From positions 1 through 64,000 of the forward strand of contig CAMPDV010000848.1 of assembly GCA_946699065.1 (NCBI GenBank): a DNA stretch of 64,000 nucleotides, read 5' to 3'. This document shows positions 37,205 through 48,794 of the stretch, in pieces; the first letter of the stretch is position 1; every line of letters begins with the position of its first letter. Position numbers and translations under genes: made by a program. The stretch comes from Loxodes magnus (lineage: Eukaryota > Ciliophora > Karyorelictea > Loxodida > Loxodidae). The notes under the pieces are model-generated. The model was not told where the DNA came from. It was given only the letters and a program-made list of their open reading frames with translations, and did not search any database.

Positions 37205-39069
37205 ATAATCAAATTTATTTATTTATTTATAACATTCTTGATAATTTTCCATCTAATAGAAATCTAGCATCTAGATCTTTATAAAATGATTTAATATTAT
37301 TTATTAGTGCTAAAGGTATTTTAATTCTTCTTAAATGATCAAAAAATAGACATCTATCAAAACTATCAAACATCTTTTCAATATCAATAAGAGTAGAGAG
37401 CAAATGTTTCTTCTTTCCTGATCTTCTATACAAATCATTAATTGATTATAAGGTTCATATTTAGTGCATAGTTTATCTTTTCTTAAGAAATCCCTAATTG
37501 TGAAGGATGTATAATCTTTCATTATTCAATATATTCATATAATCTTTAAGTAAGCTTTTTATCATATATTTTAAGGATGACGTTTATAAGTGCAATAGGT
37601 CTCCAATTTCTTCAATCGCTTTTTGATCCTTTTTGTAAATAGGAAGTATTATTATTTGCTTAAGTTCATTCGGATTTTTTTGATTTCTTAGCATGTTATT
37701 TATAAATTTCAAAAGCACAAAATAAAAATCTTTATTAACATATTTAACGAGTTCTGTTTTAATGCCATCAGCTCCATTTTATTTGTTATTTCCTAACTTC
37801 TTTATAATTGTTTAAATTTCATTTAAATGAAATAGATCGAACTCTTGTCTATATATAGGTACCTGCTCTTATAAGAAATCACAATTTCTATAAATATTAT
37901 CAATTTTTTAATTACATTTTCATATTTCTTCCTCATCAATGTTTTTGTGCTTATTAAGAACATTATTTTCCTAATTGTATATGAAATTTGAAAACCCTTC
38001 TGAATCCAAATACATATTATTTCTCTTTCTTGGATTCAAAAACTTTTTGTTTACTTAAATATTTTAGTAGGAGACTCATTCATTTATTCTCTATTTTTTT
38101 GGCTTATTTTTACTTGTATTTCCAGTAATTACTTTTTTATCTTTTAATAAGCCAACTTCAAAACTATCTAGTTTACCCTTCCTTATTATTCTAAAGCTTG
38201 CTGATAAGCTATTTGTGCTTATTTTGCTGCGTTAAAACTCTTAATAATATTTATTGGAAGTAAATTAAATTTATTATTCTATGTAACTTATCCTAAGATT
38301 TAATCTGCATTATTAATGAGTAAATGTCTTATAAAATAGTATTATTAATCTATATTATTTTAATCAATTATATCAAAATTAATCAAGCATCATTCAAATA
38401 AGACTTTATATTCAGATCTAATTTCTAAATTTTAAAGTTTATTAATCTTAAAATTTATTCTAGGAGTTAGAATTGTTACGTTTCTATTAATATTTTAGAT
38501 AAGTAAGTTAAACAGTATAGAAAAGTGATCTGTATCAAGTCAAGTGTTATGTGAAACTTAAAATAGTGTAATCTAATTAATGTTGATATGATAATTGACT
38601 ATATCATAATCTTTGCAATAAATTTTATGATTTACTCTACTTCTAAAAACAACAAATCATGTAGCATTAACTATTTATAAATCATATTCTTTAATAAAAT
38701 TATTTAATCTTTAAGCGTTATTTTATTAATTTTATGAATTATTACTCCCATACTTTTACAAAAGAGCATAAAAGTCTCCCAATAGCATAAGAGCTTAATT
38801 TCCTACTTCATTAAGGATATGTTCTAAGTTTTAATATGATTAGTCTTTGAAAGATAAAGTTTTTTCCTCTGTTGGCAAATAATATGTTGCAAAATAAATG
38901 TAATTAACTTTAATTACTAAGAAACGACTATTTTAATCGCCAAAGTCAATTTCAATTTGTCTCTAATCAAGTTGTTCTTTAACAATAAAGCAAACTCTGC
39001 TGATCTTTAGGATTATTCACAACTTTTAAAATATTTTCTATATCCTTAAATTAATTAATTTTAACTTAA

Positions 39070-39365
39070 AGAGTTTTGGACTGCAACTTCTTGTAGTTTA
39101 ACGACCCCAACACTCCCTTCATGGGATAATGGGGATATCCTGTTGCTTTCGAAAAGCAGCGGCCAGGGAGTTCCATCGCTATGGGCAGCCAGGCTTCAAG
39201 CCCCTACCAGAAGTGGATAATCAAAAGGAAGGTGTTCCCTTGCAAAGGTTGACTTTGACCAGGGACTTTCTCAGCGACAGGAAAGGAATTTGTTCCTAGC
39301 CATAAATCCAGAAAGTATGATTCAGAAGGTCAATCTTAGCTCCCACCATCTTTTTAATTATTCTA
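39070..39365 (+). repeat. GC-rich repeat (inverted pair, left)
   Basis: About 48% G+C against roughly 20% around it. It matches the reverse complement of 43425-43715 along its length, with shared blocks GGGAGTTCCATCGCTATG, AGCCAGGCTTCAAGCCCC and GGGACTTTCTCAGCGACAGG. It begins exactly where the LINE 5' end stops. Parts of it also recur in the large inverted arms, so it is probably a terminal piece of the same element family. Confidence 0.8.
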
Positions 39366-40811
39366 TATCCTTAAATTTATATTGGAATGAAGTCTTAATA
39401 TTATCAAGTTTCATTAATTAAAAATATATATTCTTTATTATAGAGTAAATTATTTAATACTTAATTATTTTGTTTAGATTTAATTCATATTGCAATGAGC
39501 TATTTTTAATTAATTTGCTTCTGCTCCTCCTTTTCAGTCCTGGGTCACAAAAGTAAAGAACATTTTAATTATTGTGAATTTAAATATGGAGTAACTTTGG
39601 AGCTTAGATTATTGAATTTCTATTACAAATAATAATAAATAAAGTTAATGCATCAGATTGCTATGTTAGTTTTTAATCTATTTTAATTTTTACTTAATTT
39701 CGTTCAATTGTGGCCTAATTTAATTTACTAGATAATGTAATAAATCTAGTTTCAACTTAAGCAAAGAGATTTTGATTTTGTCATTTTTTCGTTCTTATAA
39801 ATTAAATAAATTTTTAATTTTTAAAGTTATTTCTTTTAATTATTTCTTCAACATCAACTTAAAATAATTAGTTATGTTACATAAATTTCAATTTACTTTT
39901 ACTTAATTATGCATCTTACTAACTTCTTTAACAATTTATATTGATTCTACTGAATTTTAATCAATAATGAGATTTAATTATTTTTTATTATAAAATTTGA
40001 AATGTCTACACTGTAGCTTTGTTTTTATTCATAAAGTTGACTAAATTAAACCATCTGAGTAGCAGTGTCTTATTTTAAAGATTTTTAAATTAATTAAATC
40101 TTTGATTTTGTTTTGTCTTTCTAGAGCTATGATATCTCTACATAAGCATCTAGTTTTAGTTCGCATTAATGTTCATAATATTTTACTAATTAAATAAGTT
40201 TGAATATCAGAATATTCTTTAAAAATCTCTGTTAATTATTTTGCATAGAAAATTGCTATATTTTAGATATCATTTTCTTTCTATGTTAATGTATTTTAAA
40301 TTTTAAGTTCGTTTTCTTGTATTTGTTCTTAGCAAATAGTAATTAAGTGATGTTTCTTCAATATTTAAGCATCAAATTCTTATCTAATTTCTTAAATTTA
40401 GTTTTTATAATAGCAACATTGAAAAAGAATGCTAAAAAAAATAATTTATAAATTACTCAGATTTATGTTAAAGCTAAGTGGATGAAACTAAAAATATATA
40501 AAAAAAGTAATATTTAAATAGATTTAATATAAAATACAAAGAGTAACACTAGTTACATCATGCCATATTACATTTTTTATTTTTCCATTCATTTTTAATT
40601 TAATTTAATTAATAATTTTAGCTTATAAATATAGTTATCATATATTTTTTTAATAACACTAAATTTTAAATATATCTTCTTTATTTATTTTTTCTATTTT
40701 TATTCTTGTTTACTATTCTAATAGAAATAATAATATAAAGAATTAAAATTAAATCATAGAAATTAGATACTTTTAATTAATATTTTTTATTATATAAAAA
40801 AAGAGGAAAAA
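39366..40811. other. A+T-rich spacer
   Basis: Between the GC-rich repeat and the ORF1-like copy. No gene or repeat family recognised. Confidence 0.5.
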
Positions 40812-41440
40812 ATGGAAACTTTCTCGTCATCAGTCTTTTCTTAAGAGGTTTCATCTTAATCAAGAAACGAATATTAAAAAATACTTTAAGAACTCAGAGT
40901 CATGCAACAACAAAATTTTAACTTATTAGGACAAGTATAAGAACTAGAAAAGAAAACCGAATTTCTGATGATCAATGTGTAAGATAAAAAAATTGGAAAT
41001 AAATAAGAAGAAAATGTTAAAATAGAATAATCAGAACCTAAATTCAATCAATTCGTAGAATTGACGGGAAGAATACTTCTAACAAAGCTTTCGATGAATG
41101 ATCTAATGGACGTAGAATAGCATATCCCAATAACTTATATTCCCTAACGGAAAATTATGAGAATCTACTGCAATTTTGAAATAAAAATTTGATAGAAGAA
41201 AATACTCCAACTAAATAGAGAAGCTCCGCATATTTAACATGCATTTAATGAGTTCAATAAGAAATGAATGTGAATAGACCTATCGGAAACCATTAGAAAA
41301 AATTAATTGAAAATCATGAGGACTTATGCTAGACTTGACCCAGACAAATCGAAATTTCTTTTTGTTAAAAAAAACTATTAATTCGTGGAAAACCAAATAA
41401 AGGTGACTCCACGTTAATCAATTATTATTATTATATTATT
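40812..41440 (+). mobile_element. ORF1-like (family A) copy
   Basis: From ATG at 40812 the ciliate code gives 126 codons to TGA at 41190-41192. There is a serine-rich start (METFSSSVFSQEVSSQSR), a coiled coil (KILQELRVMQQQNFNLLGQV), then FVELTGRILLTKLSMNDLMD. Further pieces in other frames lead to the family peptide at 41375-41425 (LLIRGKPNKGDSTLINY) and an ATT simple repeat. About two frame changes separate start and end. An endonuclease domain of a LINE begins 400 bp downstream on the same strand. Confidence 0.6.
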
Positions 41441-41840
41441 ATAAAATTTTACTTTAGTAAAATGAAAAAATGGAAAATTAGTTGTATTATTAAAGCAAAA
41501 TTGATGAAATCCATCCATCAAATAAATTAAAAATTACACATACTATATTCATCATCATGTAAAATTATTTATTTAATATTCATTTTAGATTAAAAATCTT
41601 CAGGCCATATAAAAGAAGTTTAATCTATTTTTAATCTAATAATATTATAGATTAAGCAATACTCAAAGATATAATTAAGAGACTAAATGATTTATCATTT
41701 CTATGACATATATTTAGTTTTATCTTTAATATTTAAAGCAAAAAAATCGTAAAACCACATTTACATAAATTCAAGTACATATGAATAAAATATTTGCTCG
41801 GTCGTAAAAATTGTTATAAAGAAATAACTTAAATCAGATT

Positions 41841-42653
41841 AGGATTGGGCATGTCAATATAAATGGAATAGCAAATAAATTTTACTTAATTGAAGTATTT
41901 ATAAGAAAAAATAGTTTTGGCATTTTTCAACCATCGAAACTTGTTTAAAACAATTTCTCTTAATTCTAATATAAGATTATTGACTGATCAGATAACAATT
42001 ATGGTAAATTTTCTTTTTAACATAATCCTCTATTAGGTATAATTATCTAAAGAAATATAAAATTAATAAACAATTAATAGATATGAGTGATCTAATAAAT
42101 GTAGATATCTTTCCAAATAATCTTAAATAAATCTAATTTAATATCAATTTTAATATATTTGGAAATAATATTTAATTACATAGAGAATATATTATTATTA
42201 GATTATCTGTGAAGAATTAAATTACCTTTGGGATTAATATAAGCATTTAAATCATACTATAAAAACCTTAGTTCATTATTTATTTAGAATTCTAGTCAAT
42301 TTTAATATAACAATGGAATTAAGCAGAGAAGCTCACATTAACATATGATAGACCCCTTTGCATATGAGTAGATTATGATACTTTCGACCGTATAATGGAA
42401 TGTAATTAGTAATTAGATATAAGGAAATGACTATAGTATAAAGTTAGGAGTTTTTAAATAAAAAAATTTGATTCTTAATGATCGAGTCTATATAAACGCG
42501 TTTCCTAGAAGTTAAGAAATATAGGTAGAATTACAAATAAAAATATTTCACAGATTAATACTTGATGGATAAATGAAGCTATTTAAAAAAGATATTAATG
42601 AATAATCAGAAGATGTTTAGATAAGAAATGCTAACGAAGAGGAAGTGATATGA
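41841..42653 (+). mobile_element. LINE endonuclease domain (third LINE)
   Basis: From 41841 the ciliate code reads RIGHVNINGIANKFYLIEVF and NSFGIFQPSKLVQNN, the typical N-terminal segment of an APE-type LINE endonuclease (NINGI box). A later piece, open from 42318 to TGA at 42651-42653, continues with SSHQHMIDPFAYEQIM, RVYINAFPRSQEIQVELQIK and an acidic end. The key Glu that normally follows the first beta-strand segment is not evident, and the middle (about 41990-42310) is scrambled, so it is decayed. No RT follows before the GC-rich repeat at 43.4 kb. Confidence 0.6.
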
Positions 42654-43424
42654 AGAAACTTTTTAAATTTTAATGTCTTTAATTGAAAGAAAAATTCTGA
42701 TAATTAAGGATATCTAAAAATATTTTAAGTTTAAATTTAAATTATTTAATAGCAATACACATAAATCTGAAAGATAAACTATTAAAATGATGGAGATTAA
42801 TTTTGGAGCTTTTTTAAAAATTTATTATTATAATTTAAAAACATTGAAAAATATATATTAAGTAGCTAGGATAATTGCAAAGTTAAATATATTAAAATTA
42901 TTAGAAAGAAATAAAACACTTAGATTCATATCAATTATAAAAATTTAAAAAAGTGAACTAGCAAAAATATTATTTTTTTATACTAAAGAATTAAATAAAG
43001 AGCTATTTAATTAATTATTTATTTATTTTTAGAATTTGGGGACAACCTGGTTTTAGTTGTGTTGTGTTTTCTGAACGATTTTAACAAAGAAGGAAAAATA
43101 AAAAAATAAAAATTTTGCTTTGAGTAAATATTGATAAAATTATAGGCTTAAAATAGCTATCTGTAATTACAAAATTTAAGTTCTAAAATCTGGTTTCTTT
43201 CCGAAAATATTCTATCAATACTAAGATTTAAAACATAAATCAACTTTAAATGTTTGTAAGATATAAACTATACTTCATTGAAATTAAAAGAAATTAAATA
43301 ATTTTAAAAAACTATTTAATTTATAAAAACAAAAATAATAAATTTTTTTTATTTACTATTAGAAATGTAAAAGAATGAAAGTAAATGTTTAACTTATATA
43401 TAGTAAATTATTTAATTTTTAAAT
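42654..43424. other. A+T-rich spacer
   Basis: No gene recognised. Confidence 0.5.
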
Positions 43425-43715
43425 CAAATAATTGGAAAGATGGTGGGAGCTGAGAATGACCTTCGTGACAACACTTTCTGGTTTTATGGCTAGGAGCAAT
43501 TTCTTTCCTGTCGCTGAGAAAGTCCCTGGTCAGAGTCATTTTCTGAAGGGAACACTGTCTTTGAGATTCTCTTGGTAGGGGCTTGAAGCCTGGCTGCTCA
43601 TAGCGATGGAACTCCCTAGCAGCTGTGCCTGGAGCAAAACAGGATATCCCCGTTATTCCATAAAAAGAGAGCGTCGGGTCGTGCAATCGGAAAGGAGTTT
43701 CCGGTCCAAAAACTT
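43425..43715 (-). repeat. GC-rich repeat (inverted pair, right)
   Basis: Reverse-complement partner of 39070-39365, about 4 kb away. A 92-codon standard-code frame runs through it on the - strand, but the equivalent frame in the left partner is not maintained, so it is not a gene. The end facing 43720 carries GGAAAGGAGTTTCC, a small palindrome. Confidence 0.8.
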
Positions 43716-44359
43716 TTTTAGTTGAAATTAATAAAGAAAACTTTAGCTTAATTTAAATTTATGCAATTGGATAAACTATTGCTAAGTTTAAAAAGATTAG
43801 TATTTACTTTTAATCTTTAATTAATTATTTATAAAAGTATTATTTGTATCTATTCATAAATATTTAAGAATTTTTAATAATAATCTAAATAAAAATGTCA
43901 AAAATATTAATAACTATAAATGGTTGTAAGCTTATTTATATTTATAATGTATTTGTATATTTGCTTATTTTTAGTTTTTCTTTTAGCTACAAAATAATTA
44001 TTAATGTAACTATTATTCCATTTTAAAATGTTTGAAGATTCTATAATTTTAACAGATTTAAGATTATCATAAATAGTAAAATGATAATACTAAAATTAAT
44101 ATGCTTAATTTTTGAATATAATATATGGAAGCAAATTTTTCTGACAATTTTACTTTTATAAAAAATAAATAATTGCTTTTTGTTCAGTTAAAAAATTATT
44201 AGAATAATTATGTTTTAAAACTTTAACCAAAAATAAATTTTTGTCTAATAGTTATAATAAAAAACAAACATATGCAAAATAAAATAATTTAAATTAAAAA
44301 AAAATAAAAAACTCACAATCAGTTTATTTTTTATCCGCTCTTGGTATAAACTTTAAATA
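43716..44359. other. A+T-rich spacer
   Basis: Nothing recognised between the two GC-rich repeats. Confidence 0.5.
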
Positions 44360-44490
44360 TTGTTCATATCGATGGAACACATTGGCATCTGTATAGGGAA
44401 TACGACACAATATACCTGACATTCCTAAAAGAGAGCATCAAGTCATTTGGAAGAAAAAGAGCTTCCTTCCCGAACTTTCTAAATTTAAAA
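44360..44490 (-). repeat. GC-rich repeat, third partial copy
   Basis: A diverged part of the 43.4 kb repeat in the same orientation: CGATGGAAC, then TAAAAGAGAGCATCAAGTC matching the TAAAAAGAGAGCGTCGGGTC block, then GAGCTTCCTTCCCGAACTTT. Confidence 0.55.
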
Positions 44491-45271
44491 TAATGATCTA
44501 ATTTTGAAACTCCTATCTAATGTAAAAAATGAAAAAATGAAATAAATATTATAAAACTAAAAGTTTACAATTGATTGATTTATTTAAATCTTAAAATAAT
44601 TTTATCTATAAAATTTAAAAAAAATGATTTTAAAAACTTTTTTTAATGTGATTTATTAACATTCGACCTAAGTCTTATCTAGTTTTTATGAAATATAACT
44701 TCTTCTTGTAAACATTGCAGTTGTTTATGTAGAATCATTTTATCTGTCTTCAGGTGAAAAAGTGCTCTTTTCTATAAAGATCAATAAAGTAATAAAAATG
44801 CTTTATTTTATGAAGAGAATAATTAAAACATAAGAAATCATATTACAAAAAAAAATGACTTAAATAATAAAATCAAAAAATAGTCCTTTTATTAAAAAAA
44901 AACGAAAAAATAATTTGCCTGCATTTTTTTATTTGAAACTCTTACATTTTTCTCCAAAAAAAATACGTTTTTTTGATTCTATAACAAATATTTAAGACAG
45001 ATTTTACCGATTTTTATACGAAAACATTTAAGATTAAAGAAATAGAATTAATAAAAACCTTATTTAGCTTAATTTATAATTTTCGTAATAAAGAAAAAAA
45101 TTGCTAATAGTTATTCTTTACTAAAAATGTCAGCTCAAATAATTAATTTAGTAAAGCAAAAACTTAAGAAAAATTCAAAAATTCAAAAAACGATGATGGG
45201 ATTCAAATTTAGAAAAAATAGATTAAAAATCATATAAAAAAAATGAGATTATCTTACTTATAAACATTTTT
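44491..45271. other. A+T-rich spacer
   Basis: Nothing recognised. Confidence 0.5.
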
Positions 45272-46030
45272 TCATTCTTCTTTGTTTAAAATTTCATAAA
45301 AACTTCGATTTAATCTTCTCAAATTCAATTACTCTTTCAGACTCAAACTTCCTTTATTACTCAAATTCTCACAAGTTTTTTTTATCAAATTTTCTTCATA
45401 AAAAAGTTTTCTTATTAAATTTTTTTGTTTTATTTCATTTATTTTGATTTGGTTATTTTTATCTATAGCTTTTTATTTCGTTTTTTACTTTTTTAATAAT
45501 TTTTTTATGATTTTTTTTAGTTTGATTTTTTTTAACTTTCTTTTCTTTTAATTTTTTTTTAGAAATTCTATTTCATCTAATATTTTACAAGTTTTATCAT
45601 ATCTTAACATCTTTCAAGCTTTCTGCATTTACAAAATAAGTTTTTTTTTCTTATTCACGTTGCTTTTTTTTAGGCTACAAAGAATTCTTTTTTTCAAAGC
45701 TAAGATTTATCATTACCTCCATTTGTGAAGACCTTCTGGTTTTTTTTAATTAATCAAAGTGATTACTTAAATGGTTATATTTCAAAAGTTTTAAGCATTT
45801 AATTTGATTCTTTTTTTTATTTTTTTTTTTTAAGTGATGTTTTTCTCTAGTTATTTTTCCTTAATTAGTGATGTTTTCTTCATTACAGTTTTTTTTTTAA
45901 ATCCATTTCGGATAAATTTAGAAGTTTCACTTTTGTTTTGCCTTGCTTTTTTGACTTTTTTATCTGATGTTACACGAATTTTACTTATAATTTGTTACTA
46001 ACATCTCTCAAAGTATTTTTTCATTAAATT
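45272..46030 (-). pseudogene. Lysine-rich coding-like region, unknown
   Basis: The + strand is T-rich; the - strand reads lysine/asparagine-rich peptides in the ciliate code. The clearest frame ends at TGA 45274-45272 and contains QKNLIRKLFYEENLIKK and SLKEQLNLRRLNRSFYEI. A second piece near 46000 reads MLVTNYKQNSCNIRQKSQ. Poly-A runs (on the - strand) interrupt the frames. It could be a decayed gene or biased low-complexity DNA. Confidence 0.3.
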
Positions 46031-46819
46031 CGTACATCATATTTTTAATGAAAATTCCTTACTATTTACTAAGATAAAAAAAGATTTGAAAATATTTTTT
46101 CTAATGTTGTATTTTTCAATATTATTGGTTTTTCCTCTTAATTCTTCTTTACATCTTTTTTCATATTGAATCAACAGAAATTTTCTTAATAAGGTAATTA
46201 TTTTTTATTTTAAAAATTTAGAAAAGAAAGAAATATCAACAACGAGACAAGGTAAGGCTAGAACATACTAGATTTTATAAAGAATAAAAAAATTTTTAAA
46301 TAAAAGGAGATTAAAAAGGTTAATTTTCGTGACTTCAGATAATTAGATTATAGTATTTTTTTAATATTTAGGTTTGCTTTTCAAATTAAGATTTATTTTA
46401 AGAAAAAATAAATATGAAAAGAAGATATAAAAGAAAAAATTGAGAAAAGTAGTAAGAGTATAGAGATCATAGAAAATGTTTAATTATGTTTCTTAAGCAT
46501 AGAAATAATTATTTTCTTGCGTTTTTAACGTAAGTGCTACTTACCAGTTTAAATTTCTTTGTAGATTTCATATATGATATATAAAATATCATTATCAATT
46601 AGATACTTCGTTTGTATGATTTCCTTTTGTATGAATTTACCTCTTGTTACTTTAATTAACTTAATTATTTGTTAAAATTTTCAGTTATTTTCTAAATTCC
46701 TTTGTAATAATACTTTCATATTTAATTAGATTGTTCTAGTCTTAGATATAAATGTTATAAATCTTCATTTTATCAAAATCAAACTTATGATATTTCTTTA
46801 TTCTAATATATTATTATAG
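46031..46819. other. A+T-rich stretch, weak coding traces
   Basis: On the - strand about 46560-46760 the ciliate code reads a short mixed peptide (MKIYNIYIQDQNNLIKYES). No family seen, and it may be read-through beyond the ORF1-like copy upstream. Confidence 0.3.
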
Positions 46820-47536
46820 CATAACGCTATTATTTCTGGTCTCACCTTTATTTGGTTTACCACTTATTAGTTTGTTTTAAATTTGCTTGTATCTTCATTA
46901 TCATGTTTCTTGATATTTTTAAGATTTTTTTCCATGATTTTTTTCGATAGGCCTAATCGCTATCGTTTTCATTGAAATAGTTTACTGCCTTTTAGATATA
47001 AGGAGCTTTTTGGCTTAGTTGGAGTTTTTTACAGATTAAGCAAACATTCACTTGTCTTGCTTATTTTAAGCATATCTTACCATTTGATTTATATTAATCT
47101 CTTTTATTTTTATTAAAATTGGTAGCAATTTCTTACTTTATATAATGAAAGCTTGCAATGTCAACATATCATTATTTTCCGATAGGGAATATATTTTATT
47201 GCAGTTTGTTATTCTATTTCCAATGAATCACTTTCTTTAAGTTTTTCTGGTTTAGTATTTTCAAATTTTAAATTTCTATTGCTATTTGTTCTGTCTGTAA
47301 AATTCCACCTTAAATTTGTTGCAAGTGCGGGTTTAGAGCAATTCCTATCGTAGTGTTGAATTTTCCTATTTTACAATTTCTATAGGATTTTACAATTCAT
47401 TAGTTAGTTTATAAAGATCTTTAATAACTTTTGCTATTTCTTAATTCTCTATCTAAAGATAGCAGAGATCATTGACTACATCCTACTAAGTTTTATAAGG
47501 TTTTGTTGGTGAAGTCTGTTATTTCTTAGGTACCAT
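46820..47536 (-). mobile_element. ORF1-like (family A), most complete copy
   Basis: Read in the ciliate code from ATG at 47536-47534. It starts MVPKKQQTSPTKPYKTQQDV and continues with a coiled coil (YLQIENQEIAKVIKDLYKLT). After a break come VNVCLICKKLQLSQ (a C-x2-C pair, perhaps half of a finger), AVNYFNENDSDQAYRKKSW and ILKISRNMIMKI, then LISGKPNKGETRNN at about 46826-46872. The start motif KKQQ-x-SPTK is shared with the copy at 48.8 kb. About 235 codons in all. The coiled coil plus cysteine motif fit a LINE ORF1. No EN or RT follows it. Confidence 0.6.
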
Positions 47537-48039
47537 TTTATTTTTATATAATATATCTAAGAAATGTTTTTAAATAGTATACAAGCAGTACAGCTGATAT
47601 GCTCTATGCAGATGAAGCGCATCCTTTTATTTTTCTTTATATATTCTATATAATTTATTTAAATTATCTCTTCTATTTATTTAAAATCCATTATATGATG
47701 TTTCAATCTATCTTATTATCTTTTTTATTTTTTAAATTGAGGAGTTAAAAGATTTTTTTTTTCAGCTTCTTTTCATCGCTTCTCTTTCATAAAGATATCT
47801 TTTTAATGATTAATTTTATTTTATTTTATTTTTTATTTTATTTTATTTTTAATTTAGCTAATGTTAAATACTTTTGTCTTAGCAATTTTTTTATTTTAAA
47901 TTACTTCTTGTCTTCTTACATTTCTCTTATTCTCTTTTACTCTTAAACTCCATAAAAATCCTATTATTCTTTTCACATTACACTTTAATTTACGCTTACT
48001 TCTTGTCTTTCAAATTTTTATGTTCCTTTTTTATTTTAA
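47537..48039. other. T-rich spacer with TTTTA repeat
   Basis: Contains a TTTTA simple repeat at about 47817-47853. Otherwise no gene. Confidence 0.5.
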
Positions 48040-48794
48040 ATTAATATAATAATATAATAATGTGGCATCACCTTTATTTAGCTTACCATAAATTAGAGTT
48101 TATAGAATTTTGTAGTAATTAATAGGTCTCGAGATCGTATTATACTTGATTTTTTTAATCGTAAATTCTTATAACATTTTTATTTTCTCCTCTTGCTAAT
48201 TCTTGTAAGTCAAATCCAGATTGTATCTTTCAATGCCTTTTAGATTTTTGAAGTTTCTAAGAATGGTTAAAATATTTTTTCTTGAAAGTCTTCTAGTTGG
48301 CAAGCATAAGATCTTGAATAAATTTTAGATTTCTCTTTCAGTTACTTAAGATTGCTTCCCCTTAAATCGTTAACACTAATTAACCTTATGTCCATACTTA
48401 TAGCAATATCAACATTTAATTTTTCTTTTCTAATAGAATAAGTTTAGTTCGGATTCTCTTCTCCTTATGATTCCGAATTTGACAGTTAATTGAGCTCGGT
48501 ATGCTTCAGTTAACCGATCCCCCGGTAAAAATTTTATCTTAAATTTCATTCGATTTGACCAATTTATCTTTCTATCTATTTCTAAGGAAATAGTCTATTA
48601 TTTAATTTCTTGCTTAGAGTCCTATTAATTTACCAATTAGTTAATGGCTAACATGAGAGATTAAATTATTAATTTAAAGTCTTAAACTTCTTTTGCTAGC
48701 TTCTAATTATCCAATTGTAACTATAGAAATAGTTAGCAAAGTCTGGTTAATTTTTAGATTTTGTTGGAGAATTCTATTATTTCTTAGATGCCAT
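48040..48794 (-). mobile_element. ORF1-like (family A) with CCHC knuckle
   Basis: From ATG at 48794-48792 in the ciliate code: MASKKQQNSPTKSKNQPDF, matching the start of the 47.5 kb copy. A CCHC knuckle lies near 48395 (C-x-Y-C-YKYG-H-KVNQ-C, where x is a TGA codon), followed by a basic region (KILCLPTRRLSRKNILTI). The end is LIYGKLNKGDATLLYYY at 48045-48099, running into a TATTA simple repeat. The knuckle spacing is canonical. With its neighbour this defines the full domain order of family A. Confidence 0.6.

Larger units (their letters stand above)
36700..37230 (+). mobile_element. Dimeric SINE-like insertion in LINE RT (copy 1)
   Basis: A non-coding block between RT motifs A and B of the LINE, in opposite orientation. 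It contains two related units about 160 bp apart. Each has a CAGAGG...CCTCTG stem (36759-36808 and 36919-36966) around a GGG..AAGTACCC inner hairpin. Then come seven degenerate 19-bp repeats, a strong terminal hairpin and an ATTT tail. A short AAGTTAAG box recalls the internal promoter of 5S rRNA genes, but the rest does not match. ORFs are absent. The left border is approximate; the right border is where RT coding resumes near 37231. Confidence 0.7.
29959..38630 (+). repeat. Large direct repeat, copy 1
   Basis: The sequence from TCTAATTTATGAGTATTAAC at 29959 recurs from 55325 in the same orientation and stays collinear to the end of the window. Copy 1 is matched to at least 38630. The offset drifts only from about 25366 to 25371, so differences are a few small indels plus scattered substitutions (about 1% by eye). 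The unit contains unknown ORFs, a family B element and a LINE with its SINE insertion, so all of these predate the duplication. The right border is unknown. Confidence 0.95.
34985..39065 (-). mobile_element. LINE with APE endonuclease, RT and CCHC finger (copy 1)
   Basis: ORF2 of a non-LTR retrotransposon on the - strand, read in the ciliate code. Going down in coordinate: endonuclease at about 39000-38480 (VCFIVKEQLDQRQIEIDFGD, MLLGDFYALLQKYGSNN, then DTDHFSILF); RT motif A near 37400 (LIDIEKMFDSFDR); motif B near 36680 (NGVFQRSSHGPVLA); a YADD-type box near 36540 (WAEDLLLIS) with LSINTEKCEYI after it; and a CCHC finger at 35525-35571 (CSCGDLDTFRHIPTC). The catalytic box reads AED, not ADD, and TGAs and frame changes occur, so it is inactive. 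A SINE-like insertion splits motifs A and B. The 5' end stops at a GC-rich repeat at 39070, so any ORF1 is missing. Confidence 0.9.

Noticed and set aside
43408-43686. 92-codon standard-code ORF
   Set aside because: It lies in the GC-rich repeat, and the inverted partner at 39.1 kb does not keep the frame.
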